Of a DNA stretch of 64,000 bases, positions 26,431-35,975 are shown in pieces. Both the position numbers and the translations under genes were made by a program. The notes below the pieces were generated by a model. The model ran no database searches and was not told the DNA's origin. It saw only the letters and a program-made list of their open reading frames with translations. Positions within the stretch are counted from its first letter, which is position 1; each line of letters starts with the position of its first letter. The stretch comes from Chryseobacterium angstadtii (GTDB lineage Bacteria; Bacteroidota; Bacteroidia; Flavobacteriales; Weeksellaceae): positions 467,899 to 531,898 of the forward strand of contig NZ_LFND01000006.1 of the NCBI RefSeq assembly GCF_001045465.1, read 5' to 3'.

Positions 26431-29265
26431 TTAATGTGCTTCCAGCCAGTTGTTGCCTACTCCCACTTCTACCAATAACGGCACTTGTGTTTTCAGGGCA
26501 CTTTCCATTTCTTCTTTGATCAGTTTTGACGCTTTTTCAATCTCGTCTACGGGAGATTCAAATACAAGTTCGTCATGAACCTGAAGCAGCATTTTGGTCT
26601 GAAGTTTCTGCTCCTGAAGTTCTTTATCAATTTTAATCATGGCCAGCTTTACCACATCTGCAGCACTTCCCTGAACGGGCGCATTCACCGCATTTCTTTC
26701 AGCGTGACCTCTTACCACAAAGTTATTGGAATTGATGTCTTTCAGATGGCGTTTTCTTCCTAAAATGGTTTCCACATATCCTATCTGGCGGGCTTTGCTT
26801 ACCTGCTCTGCCATATATTCCTTTAATTTCGGATAAGTTTCGAAATAGGCTTCGATCATCTGTTTTGCTTCGGTTCTTGAAAGTCCGGTCTGTTCTGCCA
26901 GTGCAAATGCTCCCTGCCCGTAGATAATTCCGAAGTTGACGGTTTTGGCCTGGCTTCTCTGTATTTTGGACACTTCTTCCAGAGGAATTTTGAACAGTTT
27001 TGCCGCTGTTGATGCGTGGATATCTTCGCCATGCTGGAAAGCTTTGATCATATTATCTTCTCCTGAAATCTCAGCAATCAAACGAAGTTCAATCTGTGAG
27101 TAATCGGCAGAAATAATCTTTTTTCCTTCTCCTGAAACAAAAGCTCCCCTGATTTGTTGTCCGCGAAGGGTTCGGATCGGGATATTCTGAAGATTTGGAT
27201 TTACACTTGCCAAACGGCCTGTAGCAGCGGTAGTCTGCGAGAAATTCGTATGGACTCTGTTGTCCTGCTTATCTATCTGCGAAGGCAATGCATCTACATA
27301 GGTAGATTTCAGCTTCTGATAGGTTCTGTATTCCAGAATATGCTTGATGATCTCATGTTTTGAAGAAAGCTTTTGCAGCACATCTTCCGAGGTTGCATAC
27401 TGTCCTGTTTTTGTTTTCTTGGCTTTAGGATCCAGCTGCATTTTTTCAAAGAGGATTTCTCCGAGCTGTTTCGGGGAATTCATGTTGAATTCTTCTCCTG
27501 AAAGTTCAAATATTTTAAGTTCCAGCTGTTTCAAATCATTTTCAAGGTCAACACTTTCCTGAGCCAGCCATTTTTCATCCAGAGAAATTCCGGACAGTTC
27601 CATTTTTGCCAGCACCTCCATCAGAGGCATTTCTATATTGAAGAAAAGATCTTCCAGGTTTTCTTTTTTAAGCTGTGGAGCAAACAGTTCATACAACTGG
27701 AAAGTTACGTCAGCATCTTCTGCTGCATAGTCGGTTTGCGTTCTCAGGTCCGCATCTCTGAAAGTTCCCTGTTTTTTCCCTTTTTTCCCGATGATGGTTT
27801 CAATGGAAACGGGTTTGTAATTCAGATAAACTTCGGAAAGATAATCCATTCCGTGTCTTCCGTCCGGGTTCAGCAGATAATGGGCGATCATGGTATCGAA
27901 CATGGCCCCTTTCACTGTAATATCGTACTGTTTTAATATTTTATAATCGAATTTTAAATTGTGGGCAATTTTCAATAGGTCCTCTTTTTCAAAGAAAGGC
28001 CTGAAAATTTCCAGAGTCTGAAGCACTTCATCTCTATTTTCGGATAAAGGAATATAATAAGCCAGACCTTTTTTATAAGAGAAACTCATTCCTACAAGCT
28101 CTGCTTCAAGCTCATTCAACGAGGTAGTTTCCGTATCAAAACAGACTGCTTTCTGTTGTAATAAATTACTGACCAGTACTTTCTGCGCTTTAGGATTGTC
28201 CACAAACTGGTACAGATGGTCATTATGCTCTATATTGGATTTGGTGGATGTTGCCTGATCCAGTTCTTCAAAATTAGCAAACAGATCGAGCTGCATAACC
28301 TGCCCTTTTATTTCCGTAACTGTTGATACCTGCTTAATCTCAGCCTCACTTACTGCCGCTGTTTCTACAGGTGCGGAAGCAAAAGCTCTGTAAAGGTTTT
28401 CATATAATCTCCGGAATTCTATTTCCTCAAAAACTTCTTTTACTTTTTCAAAATCCGGTGTATCCAGATCGTACTGCTCCTGATGGAATTCTACGGGAGC
28501 ATCACAGATAATGGTAGCCAGTTTTTTGGATAAAATCCCTCGTTCCGCAGAAGCTTCCACCTTTTCTTTAAGCTTTCCTTTCAGCTTATCGGTATTCTGA
28601 AGTAAGGTTTCTATATTCCCGAATTCTTTAAGGAATTTCATGGCTGTTTTTTCTCCTACACCATCCAATCCCGGGATATTATCTACCGCATCTCCCATCA
28701 TCGCAAGGAAGTCTATAACCTGTTTAGGATCTTCAATTTCGTATTTTGCTTTTACTTCATCTACACCCAGAATTTCTATATCACCTCCCTTTAAGCCCGG
28801 TTTATAGATCTTGATTTTATCGGTAACGAGCTGGGCAAAATCTTTATCCGGCGTCACCATGAATGTGGTATACCCTTCTTTTTCTGCTTTACACGCAATC
28901 GTTCCTATGACATCATCTGCTTCATAACCTTCTACCCCCAAAATCGGAATATGCATAGCCTGCAGGATTCTGTGAATGTATGGAACTGCAATTTTAATGG
29001 CTTCAGGAGTTTCACTTCTGTTGGCTTTGTATTCTGAATAGTCGTCAGTTCTTACGCTGGCCTGTCCTACATCGAAAACAACTGCCAGATGGGTTGGTTT
29101 TTCTCTTCTGATTAATTCAATCAAAGAATTGGTAAAACCAAAAATAGCAGAAGTATCCAAACCTGTGCTGGTAAGTCTCGGATTTCTGATCAATGCGTAA
29201 TATCCTCTGAATATCATTGCATAAGCATCAATAAGGAAGAGTCTTTTATCGTGTGTTGCGTCCAT
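26431..29265 (-). CDS. polA: DNA polymerase I
   Basis: ATG at 29265 (MDATHDKRLFLIDAYAMIFR) gives 944 residues; the longer frame to 29283 adds six residues. All three domains are present: the 5'-3' flap exonuclease (LFLIDAYAMIFRGYYAL, EGYEADDVIGT, GDAVDNIPG), a 3'-5' proofreading domain that keeps its metal residues (VCFDTETTSLN), and the polymerase domain. Polymerase motif A is ISADYSQIELRLIAEISG, the O-helix region is QAKTVNFGIIYGQGAFALA, and motif C is LLQVHDELVFE. It repairs DNA and removes RNA primers. It is transcribed alone. Confidence 0.97.
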   Translation of the reverse strand: MDATHDKRLFLIDAYAMIFRGYYALIRNPRLTSTGLDTSAIFGFTNSLIELIRREKPTHLAVVFDVGQASVRTDDYSEYKANRSETPEAIKIAVPYIHRILQAMHIPILGVEGYEADDVIGTIACKAEKEGYTTFMVTPDKDFAQLVTDKIKIYKPGLKGGDIEILGVDEVKAKYEIEDPKQVIDFLAMMGDAVDNIPGLDGVGEKTAMKFLKEFGNIETLLQNTDKLKGKLKEKVEASAERGILSKKLATIICDAPVEFHQEQYDLDTPDFEKVKEVFEEIEFRRLYENLYRAFASAPVETAAVSEAEIKQVSTVTEIKGQVMQLDLFANFEELDQATSTKSNIEHNDHLYQFVDNPKAQKVLVSNLLQQKAVCFDTETTSLNELEAELVGMSFSYKKGLAYYIPLSENRDEVLQTLEIFRPFFEKEDLLKIAHNLKFDYKILKQYDITVKGAMFDTMIAHYLLNPDGRHGMDYLSEVYLNYKPVSIETIIGKKGKKQGTFRDADLRTQTDYAAEDADVTFQLYELFAPQLKKENLEDLFFNIEMPLMEVLAKMELSGISLDEKWLAQESVDLENDLKQLELKIFELSGEEFNMNSPKQLGEILFEKMQLDPKAKKTKTGQYATSEDVLQKLSSKHEIIKHILEYRTYQKLKSTYVDALPSQIDKQDNRVHTNFSQTTAATGRLASVNPNLQNIPIRTLRGQQIRGAFVSGEGKKIISADYSQIELRLIAEISGEDNMIKAFQHGEDIHASTAAKLFKIPLEEVSKIQRSQAKTVNFGIIYGQGAFALAEQTGLSRTEAKQMIEAYFETYPKLKEYMAEQVSKARQIGYVETILGRKRHLKDINSNNFVVRGHAERNAVNAPVQGSAADVVKLAMIKIDKELQEQKLQTKMLLQVHDELVFESPVDEIEKASKLIKEEMESALKTQVPLLVEVGVGNNWLEAH

Positions 29266-29522
29266 AATATCTATAATGAACAAATATAAGAAAATAGGAA
29301 TATTTTTAGAAGGAATGAGAGAGGAATTGTGAGTTTTTGGGATGGGATGCGGAATGCGGGTTTCGGGGTGCGAGCTATGGGTTTGAGAGTCGGAGCGTTT
29401 TAGGGTTTGGGGGTTGTAGTGAGATTATATGAATGTCTGCAATTTGATACTAACTAAAATATATATTTAATGCAGAAATTTTACATAAAAGTCTTATGTT
29501 TGTTATCTGCTATCTAAAATCC

Positions 29523-29735
29523 GGTGGCTTCGAGGGCCTCAGCCACCGGGTATTGGTCGCCAGTAGTAATTTTCAGCTTTTAAAATTCACATTTCACTTT
29601 CGAAGCAAAATTCACCACTCACATTTTCCAACCTCAACCTAAAAATCTCACGTCTGACATCTGCTCTCTAAAATCTTGATTCTTGCGTCTTGGCTCTTGA
29701 TTCTAAATGACAAACTCACACTCATCAGTCATAAA
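29523..29735 (+). repeat. Composite intergenic repeat with palindromic head, copy B
   Basis: It begins with a REP-like palindrome (29523-29547, core GAG-GGC-CTC). The same ordered blocks as copy A follow: GTCGCCAGTAGTAATT, AAAATTCACATTTCAC, AAAATTCACCACTCACATTT and CAACCTCAACCTAAAA, ending with TCTTGGCTCTTGATTCT. It fills most of the polA-hcp gap; the stretch 29300-29520 is low-complexity G-rich sequence related to other repeat flanks. Confidence 0.75.
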
Positions 29736-29764
29736 AAAACAGAACAACATTGCTGCTGTTCTGT
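29733..29764 (-). terminator. Rho-independent terminator of the first hcp gene
   Basis: ACAGAACAACA and TGCTGTTCTGT pair, with a run of T on the minus strand, 35 nt after the hcp stop. Confidence 0.85.
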
Positions 29765-29798
29765 TTGGTTGTTATTTTCTTAAAAGACTTGGGTCTGA

Positions 29799-30209
29799 TT
29801 AATGCCCTGATGAAGGCCACATTCCACGGTATTCTGAGTTACCAAGCGTGATTACTTCAGCGCTTACTACGAAGCTGATCAGCATACTGTTGCTGTCTAC
29901 TGCATCGAAGTCTACTTCGTGCTGGATTACATATCCGTTTTCCCACTTCAGGGTAGTTAATGTACCTTCTTCGTGAGATTTATTGAAAGTAACCTCACCT
30001 GTTGTAGGCTTGTATTTTCCGTTTAATAAGCTTTCCAGGATATCAGATTTTTCAGTAGCTTCTACTGTCACTTTGATAAGAGCGTTGGAAGGATCTGATG
30101 CTACACGTCCTGAAACGTCTGTAGATCTTGATACGCTATAGTTAAGCTTTAATAATTTTTGTCCTTCTCCGTTGTTGAATTTTAAGATTCCTCTTGAGTT
30201 TGCTGCCAT
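29799..30209 (-). CDS. tssD: T6SS tube protein TssD (Hcp), copy 1
   Basis: The 136-residue protein has the Bacteroidota Hcp/TssD pattern: MAANSRGILKF, LLKLNYSVSRSTDVSGRVAS and the C-terminal ENGYVIQHEVDFDAVDSNSM. Hcp rings stack into the inner tube fired by type VI secretion. It matches the second copy at 35976-36386 at 121 of 136 positions; 9 of the 15 differences lie in the last 19 residues. It has its own promoter with the T6SS operator (30265-30358) and its own terminator, so it is made separately and probably in quantity. Confidence 0.92.
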   Translation of the reverse strand: MAANSRGILKFNNGEGQKLLKLNYSVSRSTDVSGRVASDPSNALIKVTVEATEKSDILESLLNGKYKPTTGEVTFNKSHEEGTLTTLKWENGYVIQHEVDFDAVDSNSMLISFVVSAEVITLGNSEYRGMWPSSGH

Positions 30210-30264
30210 GATTGGTGAATTTTAATTGTGTTATATATATTGTGAATAGTGATTGATTACAGAG

Positions 30265-30358
30265 CAAAGATAAACTCGATAAGGGTACGGAAAAAGTTTT
30301 TGAATGCAAATCTGAAATATTGTAGTAATTCTACGATTTGATGTCGTAATTCTACGAC
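30265..30358 (-). promoter_or_regulatory. T6SS promoter of hcp copy 1: tandem operator plus -7 box
   Basis: The -7 box TATCTTTG (minus strand) lies at 30272-30265. Exactly 49 nt upstream sits a pair of dyads 21 bp apart: GTAGTAATTCTACGAT (30322-30337) and the perfect palindrome GTCGTAATTCTACGAC (30343-30358; arms GTCGTA/TACGAC). There is no -33 TTG. The same arrangement precedes hcp copy 2 and the unit at 40436-40660. The 300-nt gap 30210-30509 holds nothing else. Confidence 0.75.
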
Positions 30359-30509
30359 TTTTGATTTAACATAATGGTTTAAATGCTTATTTGGAAGGAG
30401 TTTAATGATAATAGTTCCGGTGCTTTCAAGTTATTATTTTACACGAATAAGAGAAATATAATATTTCTATTTTCAATAAATCTCAAGACTAAATTAACAA
30501 GTAAAAAAT

Positions 30510-31853
30510 TTAATCTACGGGAGTATTTGCAACTACACTACTGCCATTAGGTTCTGCTGCCAAGTCATTTGCCATCCCTCCTGCCAGTGCGGCTCTTGCC
30601 TCCTCAGAAAATATGGTTCCTATAAATGGTATTAAAAATAATCCTCCCTGTATAGAGTTTGATTTTAGATTTCCAAGACTTGATTTTAAGTTTTCAGCAA
30701 CGGCAGTCCTTCCATCATCAACCATACTCGGAGTCATTCTTCCATTATTATAAAATCTTATAGAATTTTTCCATTCCGGGTACTTACCGCTATTTAAATC
30801 ATTTAACAATTGTTTGGCCAGAGGATTATTTCTGAGAACCGGCCGACTGAGACCGTCTAGTTTATCCAACTGCTGCATTAAATCTTTATTCTGAGCATAA
30901 ATAGTATAAGAAGTTACAACATTCGTTACTTTACTAAGAACCGTAATGTTATATTTTCCACCGCTTTTTTCCACTTTAAGCAGATCCTCTGAATCTTGTG
31001 TAAAGTCATCAGGCTTAGCAGGAGCTCCCCAATACTTGTTTTCATCAATATCAGTTTCTTCGGGTTTTCCGGTTTTCGGATCAATGATGTTTTCCTTATG
31101 ATTATTCATATTATCATAAGTAACATTATCCTTTAAATCACCATTATTCTCATGTCCCCATCTTATTCCTCCTCTAAGTCCGTAGTTTATACTACTGAAA
31201 GCAAGAAACCCTACGCCAAACCTTCCCACTGTCATCCAGGCTTTCATCCCTATAGATGCTGTCCCAAATCCGGCAAAAGCACTTGGAAGAAAAAATCCGG
31301 CACCAAATGAAGCAACGACATTAATTCCCAGTTCCCATTTATTCTTTGTAGCGATAGAACTTGCGGCCGCTTTTGCAGATGCTTCATCAAAAAATGGGGT
31401 AAGAATACCGTCTTTTTTACATTTTAAAATGGAGGAACGGGTAATGGCTGAAGCTCCATTGATTTTTACACTGTTGTGTGCCAAGAACCACTGCCCTCCA
31501 TTTAAAGGATCTGTACATTTATGATTTACCGCAACTACAGCTGCAACAACTCCCGAAGCCAATAAAACACCTCCAGCAGCTAAAGCAACCCAGCCTAAAG
31601 GGTTTGATAATAGTAACGCTCCGACGATAAGACCTGCACCAAAAGCTAACAAGGTACCAGCTAAATTTGCAGGTGATTTACATGTAAATTCAACCATTAT
31701 ATTCTTATCATCAACTGTGAGTAAAGGTTGTTTAGTATTTTGATAATAAACATCCGCCGTTTTTCTACTGAAAGAAAATTTTTGCGGCTCCGAACTTAAC
31801 TGGTAAGTACACACTGCAAAAACTTTATCTTGTGGAATATATGAAACTGCCAT
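30510..31853 (-). CDS. PAAR-like T6SS protein with membrane-active segments; effector candidate
   Basis: The 447-residue protein has an N-terminal YIPQDKVFAVCTYQL element common to T6SS cargo in this group. A PAAR-like region (about 113-155: GGQWFLAHNSVKINGASAIT, then LKCKKDG) would cap the VgrG spike. Gly/Ala-rich hydrophobic stretches (62-82, 84-110, 175-225, 395-420) and a soluble C-terminal domain of unknown fold (230-390) complete it. It lies downstream of tssI and the LysM gene, and its neighbour upstream encodes a small membrane protein, as in effector-immunity pairs. I infer a membrane-damaging effector; no catalytic motif is visible. Confidence 0.65.
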   Translation of the reverse strand: MAVSYIPQDKVFAVCTYQLSSEPQKFSFSRKTADVYYQNTKQPLLTVDDKNIMVEFTCKSPANLAGTLLAFGAGLIVGALLLSNPLGWVALAAGGVLLASGVVAAVVAVNHKCTDPLNGGQWFLAHNSVKINGASAITRSSILKCKKDGILTPFFDEASAKAAASSIATKNKWELGINVVASFGAGFFLPSAFAGFGTASIGMKAWMTVGRFGVGFLAFSSINYGLRGGIRWGHENNGDLKDNVTYDNMNNHKENIIDPKTGKPEETDIDENKYWGAPAKPDDFTQDSEDLLKVEKSGGKYNITVLSKVTNVVTSYTIYAQNKDLMQQLDKLDGLSRPVLRNNPLAKQLLNDLNSGKYPEWKNSIRFYNNGRMTPSMVDDGRTAVAENLKSSLGNLKSNSIQGGLFLIPFIGTIFSEEARAALAGGMANDLAAEPNGSSVVANTPVD

Positions 31854-31943
31854 AATCTTTTTTTAACATTTAATTATCAACTTTTCTAACAGTAATTTTT
31901 CTCATTTGGCTTGATTAATCCAGATCTAATAAACATCTCTTTT

Positions 31944-32510
31944 TTACAGGGAGAATACATAAAACAATCCAAACAATAAGGTCAGTAGTCCTAAAGCTAA
32001 CAGTATAAAAGGCAACCAGGAAACAAATAAAATACAGTAATCTATACCCTTTTTGATTTTCTTGCCTTTTAATACTTCTGTTACCTCTTTCTGTAGGTTT
32101 TTTATATTACTAACCTCCTCTTCAGTGATTTTTTGAAGACTCACCCAAACAATCCAATAAACATATTCTTTGTTTTTTGTGTTTATTCTCAACAAATGCC
32201 CCATTGTTTTATGGGTCAACAGATAAAAGTTATAATCAATCACATCTCCTTCTTCTATTTCTATATTCCGGCTTTCATTTATATTTATAGTATTCTTTAC
32301 TACATTAAATGAAACTAATTTTGTAAACTTTAAATTGATATAGAACATCATCAAAGTAAGTAAAGACAATCCAAATATCAGAAAATAGGTTTGGTTAACA
32401 GTATAACTGAATTTTTGAGCAAAATAAACCAATACGATTACCAGTATTCCCATTCCCAGCATAGAAAGGAGTAAAACTTTAAAATTTGCGATTCTATATT
32501 GCTTCTGCAT
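31944..32510 (-). CDS. Small membrane protein, candidate immunity protein
   Basis: The 188-residue protein has two N-terminal helices (about 12-32 and 36-56), a ~105-residue soluble middle with strands such as NTININESRNIEIEEGDVID, and a C-terminal helix (165-187). Its gene is 1 nt after the LysM gene and 90 nt before the PAAR-like gene. Position and topology fit an inner-membrane immunity protein against a membrane-targeting effector; that is inference. Confidence 0.55.
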   Translation of the reverse strand: MQKQYRIANFKVLLLSMLGMGILVIVLVYFAQKFSYTVNQTYFLIFGLSLLTLMMFYINLKFTKLVSFNVVKNTININESRNIEIEEGDVIDYNFYLLTHKTMGHLLRINTKNKEYVYWIVWVSLQKITEEEVSNIKNLQKEVTEVLKGKKIKKGIDYCILFVSWLPFILLALGLLTLLFGLFYVFSL

Positions 32511-32511
32511 A

Positions 32512-33573
32512 TTATAATTCTACTTTTTTAATTTTATATTCAGTAATGATTTCAAAATTGTTTTTTACTTTTTCAGCTATTGAGGCTTTTCCTTCTGTCA
32601 TAAAATTAGATTTTTTATCTATTGTATAAGTAATTCGATAGACAAAATCAAATTCAGAATAGCTATACTTAATGGTAGGCTTATAAATCTGATCATACAT
32701 TCCTTTAAGACCTTCTTCGGACAAATCCTTTCTATTAAGCGTTCCTACAAGACGAAAAGTAGCTGAATTTTCATCTTCATTTACCATTGATTTTACAATA
32801 TCCGTAGATAGCTCTACATTCGGGAAAATCTGTGAGAACTGATGCACTGTATAATCTTCCAGCCCTGCTCCTTGATAAGCTCTGAAAAATATATGATAAA
32901 AAAGGTTTTTATCCAGCATTCCCGCAAAATTTTCTTCTTTCAGAAATTCTTTATTTCCGGTATCAACAACATCTTTTGCCTGAGCAGGAGCCTGAGAAGA
33001 CAGTTGCTTAAACATATCATCATTGGCCAGTCCAAAATCTCTAAAATGTATCCATCTTTTTTCTATATCATCCCTATTATAAACTTTATCAACCTTACCC
33101 GATTTCAATATTTCAACAATAACCGGACTTTTTATTTTTTCGAATTTGTGGGAAAATTCAAAACCTTTCTCAAATACGACCGGATCTACACTAAATGTAA
33201 AATCGGTTACACTGATATCAAAAATAGGACTATGATCCACTTTTTGAACTAAAAATTCAAGATAGGTATTGGCAGACATCGTAATCACCTCATTATTAAC
33301 TCTGGAAATATTCAGCTGCTCGCAACGATACCTTGATTTAAGATTAAAATCAAGATCTTTAACATTCTGATTTTTATGAAGAACATCTTTAAATGATTCT
33401 GCATTTATAATTACATGACTAAGTTGTATAGGCAGCTTATCACCAATGATTAAGCTTGCTATGCCGCTATGGGAATTATGAAAGGCTTTTAAATATTCAG
33501 TTTCAATTTCATATTTCTTCGCAATGGATTCTAAAGTATCCGATTCCTTGATCTCATATCTAATTACTTTCAT
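32512..33573 (-). CDS. LysM-domain protein of the T6SS spike operon
   Basis: The first ~50 residues form a LysM repeat (YEIKESDTLESIAKKYEIE, LIIGDKLPI). The remaining 300 residues are of unknown fold, beta-rich, with no signal peptide. It starts 4 nt after tssI and 1 nt before the membrane protein gene. A cytoplasmic LysM protein next to VgrG probably serves as an adaptor that joins the effector to the spike rather than a cell-wall binder. That role is inferred. Confidence 0.7.
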   Translation of the reverse strand: MKVIRYEIKESDTLESIAKKYEIETEYLKAFHNSHSGIASLIIGDKLPIQLSHVIINAESFKDVLHKNQNVKDLDFNLKSRYRCEQLNISRVNNEVITMSANTYLEFLVQKVDHSPIFDISVTDFTFSVDPVVFEKGFEFSHKFEKIKSPVIVEILKSGKVDKVYNRDDIEKRWIHFRDFGLANDDMFKQLSSQAPAQAKDVVDTGNKEFLKEENFAGMLDKNLFYHIFFRAYQGAGLEDYTVHQFSQIFPNVELSTDIVKSMVNEDENSATFRLVGTLNRKDLSEEGLKGMYDQIYKPTIKYSYSEFDFVYRITYTIDKKSNFMTEGKASIAEKVKNNFEIITEYKIKKVEL

Positions 33574-33577
33574 ATAA

Positions 33578-35752
33578 TTAATTTATCTCTACCTGTGTTC
33601 CGGTTATTTTCGTATTCCCCTTAAAATTAGCTGTAGCACTTCCCGCCTTAATATCCACTTCAGCACTTGTAATCGAAATTTTAGTTCCTGTGATGACAAT
33701 CTCGCTGCTTCCTACTTTGAGTGTTATTTTATCAATGCCTGTTAAATCAATAACTCCGGCATTATCCATTTTAAATACACTGTTTTCGCCGCCAACGGCT
33801 ACTTTGTGAGTATTTCCAACATCAGTGGTGTGATCACAGCCTACTTCCAGCTTTTTATTATTTCCAACTTTGTCTATTTTATCGTTGCCTACCGTTTTCG
33901 TGCTGTCATTATTGGCGTTATGGACTACGTTTCCAGCACCGTCAAAAAACATATTGGCTCCTCCCTGATCCTTCAGATTCATAGAACCGGCTCCATTGTC
34001 ATATTTCAATTCGGCCCCGCTTCTTCCGCTAAAGCTCATCACATTATTTCCCGTTCCTCCGCCTGCTCCAATGCTGCCGTGAAACATTCCTCCCATCACA
34101 AAAGGACGGTCAGGATGCTGATGAACAAAATTAACGATCACCTGGTCTTCCACTTCAGGAACAGACATAAAACCTCTGTTTTTGTTTACTTTATCACTGC
34201 TTCCTGCATCAGGAGACATAACACGGATAAATTCTGTGGTATCCTGCCCTCCCTGCCAGTCAAACTGAACTTTTACACGTCCCTGATTTAAAGGGTCTGT
34301 ATTGGAAATTACCTTAGCAAACTGTGGCTCTGCCTTCGGGTTTTCAAACTCCGGGCGGGGAATATATCCTGTATCTGCCGCAATAGCTTCAAAAGTACCT
34401 TCATAATACCCTCTTGCATCGACTTCATGGGTAACTCCAATAATCATTAATTTGGTAAAATAGGAAGTATCATTGGTGTCTGCTTTACGCATTTCGATAT
34501 CCGCAGTACATCCGGGATACAGGAACGGAACTGTTGTAGCTCCTGAGGTAATGAAAACCTCGGATGCCTTGCTTCCGGCTGTTCCTTTCTGTGATGCATC
34601 AATATCCATAAAAGAAGTCGCTTTAATCGGAGCAACTCTTAAAGATGGGGTCTTAAAGGTTTTCTCTGAGATTTCATAAGCGCGTTTGGCAATATCTGAA
34701 GTATGACTGATTTTTGAGTTTCCGGTAGTCAGCTTTTCATTTTTACTGCTGTTGTAGCCGTAAAAACTTGGGCTTACGTGCTGGGCTTTCATCTTGATGG
34801 CAATATCGCTGACACTGCTTCCGTAGGTAAGTTTTACAGGTTTTTCCTGAGGCGGAAGTTTTCCGAAGTGGAGTACTTCGCCATCGTAATAAAACTGTTC
34901 GCCGTATGCTTCTGCAATTCTGGCCAGATAGTTATAGTGGGTTTCTTCGTATTGTGAGCTGTAGGGAACATTTCCATGCTGAGCATCTACTCTGAAATCG
35001 AATTTATTCTGCCCGAGTCCTTCTTTTATTACATGGTCTGCAATACTGTTTAAACTTACTTCCTGCCCTCCTCCGAAACTCTGGATATGAGGCGCTGCAT
35101 CCAGCAGTACTGTAGGACTGAAGCCGCTGAGAACAATATTTCCCAGACTTCCCTTTTCCTGACTGAAACCGACTTCTGTAATGACTCCGACGAAATTACG
35201 CTCGGGTCCCTGTTCAATATCTTTATATTTAAATACGACTGTAATTCTCTTTCCTAAAAAATTCTGGGCTTCCTGCAGATTGTGATTTTCTGCACCACCC
35301 AAAGTATCATGGGCAAGCATCAGACTGAATTCATGATGCTTTGAAGCATTCTGTACCAGCCTGAAATGTTTGAAATGCTTAATGATCTGACCCTCTACCA
35401 CAATATCAAGTATCACTACACGGTTTATCCCAGCAATATAGCTTTCCGGAATTGCCTGTGCATTGTGTATTTTAGAAGTGGGTTGTTTGGACCATACTTT
35501 ATTTTCGGTAACAGAAGGGTTGTTGGGTACCAGCGTTTGATTCATAAACATTTTTGAATCCTGTGCTGCACCGGAGTATATTTCCTGAGCTTTCTTCGCT
35601 GATTTTTTAACCGCTTCGTCAGCTTTCTGGAGCTTATCATCTATTTTTTGTACCGCTATATTTTCAGCTTCTTTCAGCCTTTCTGTGCCCTTTATATTCT
35701 GCATTCCTCCTTTTGGAGTTTTTCCTTTTATCGATTGATCATCCTTAAACAT
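33578..35752 (-). CDS. tssI: T6SS spike protein TssI (VgrG)
   Basis: ATG at 35752 (MFKDDQSIKGKTPKGG) gives 724 residues; the longer frame to 35827 is an unrelated extension. After an unusual ~90-residue Lys/Glu-rich coiled N-terminus come the gp27-like domain (FRLVQNASKHHEFSLML, then YNYLARIAEAYGEQFYYDG) and the gp5-like OB fold (GRVKVQFDWQGGQDTTEFIRVMS, QVIVNFVHQHPDRPFVMGGM). A repetitive beta-helix needle with GNDKIDKVGNNKK-type repeats ends it. It heads the tssI-LysM-membrane protein-PAAR operon. Confidence 0.92.
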   Translation of the reverse strand: MFKDDQSIKGKTPKGGMQNIKGTERLKEAENIAVQKIDDKLQKADEAVKKSAKKAQEIYSGAAQDSKMFMNQTLVPNNPSVTENKVWSKQPTSKIHNAQAIPESYIAGINRVVILDIVVEGQIIKHFKHFRLVQNASKHHEFSLMLAHDTLGGAENHNLQEAQNFLGKRITVVFKYKDIEQGPERNFVGVITEVGFSQEKGSLGNIVLSGFSPTVLLDAAPHIQSFGGGQEVSLNSIADHVIKEGLGQNKFDFRVDAQHGNVPYSSQYEETHYNYLARIAEAYGEQFYYDGEVLHFGKLPPQEKPVKLTYGSSVSDIAIKMKAQHVSPSFYGYNSSKNEKLTTGNSKISHTSDIAKRAYEISEKTFKTPSLRVAPIKATSFMDIDASQKGTAGSKASEVFITSGATTVPFLYPGCTADIEMRKADTNDTSYFTKLMIIGVTHEVDARGYYEGTFEAIAADTGYIPRPEFENPKAEPQFAKVISNTDPLNQGRVKVQFDWQGGQDTTEFIRVMSPDAGSSDKVNKNRGFMSVPEVEDQVIVNFVHQHPDRPFVMGGMFHGSIGAGGGTGNNVMSFSGRSGAELKYDNGAGSMNLKDQGGANMFFDGAGNVVHNANNDSTKTVGNDKIDKVGNNKKLEVGCDHTTDVGNTHKVAVGGENSVFKMDNAGVIDLTGIDKITLKVGSSEIVITGTKISITSAEVDIKAGSATANFKGNTKITGTQVEIN

Positions 35753-35903
35753 AGTGTGTTTTTTTTTGCTTAAATTAAATAATAAAATTGAATAGCATTC
35801 CAAAGACTTACTGTCATGAAAAATCATGTTGTTCTTTCTTATCTGTCTTACCTGAAAGAAGTTGGGTAAGATCAGTATTCTGGCTCTTTATAGGTAAAAC
35901 GCC

Positions 35904-35942
35904 AAAAACAGAATAGTATATTCTTACGAATACACTATTCTG
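35904..35942 (-). terminator. Long hairpin between hcp copy 2 and tssI
   Basis: A 15-bp stem (CAGAATAGTATATTC with GAATACACTATTCTG, one mismatch) around TTAC is followed by TTTTT on the minus strand, 33 nt after hcp. No separate promoter for tssI is obvious, so it may act as a partial terminator that lowers tssI relative to hcp. Confidence 0.8.
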
Positions 35943-35975
35943 CACCAATTTATTTTTACTAAGAGATTGTTCAGA

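Noticed and set aside
29300..29520. G-rich stretch before the hcp terminator as a G-quadruplex or gene
   Set aside because: It matches the low-complexity flanks seen around other repeats; no regular G-runs.
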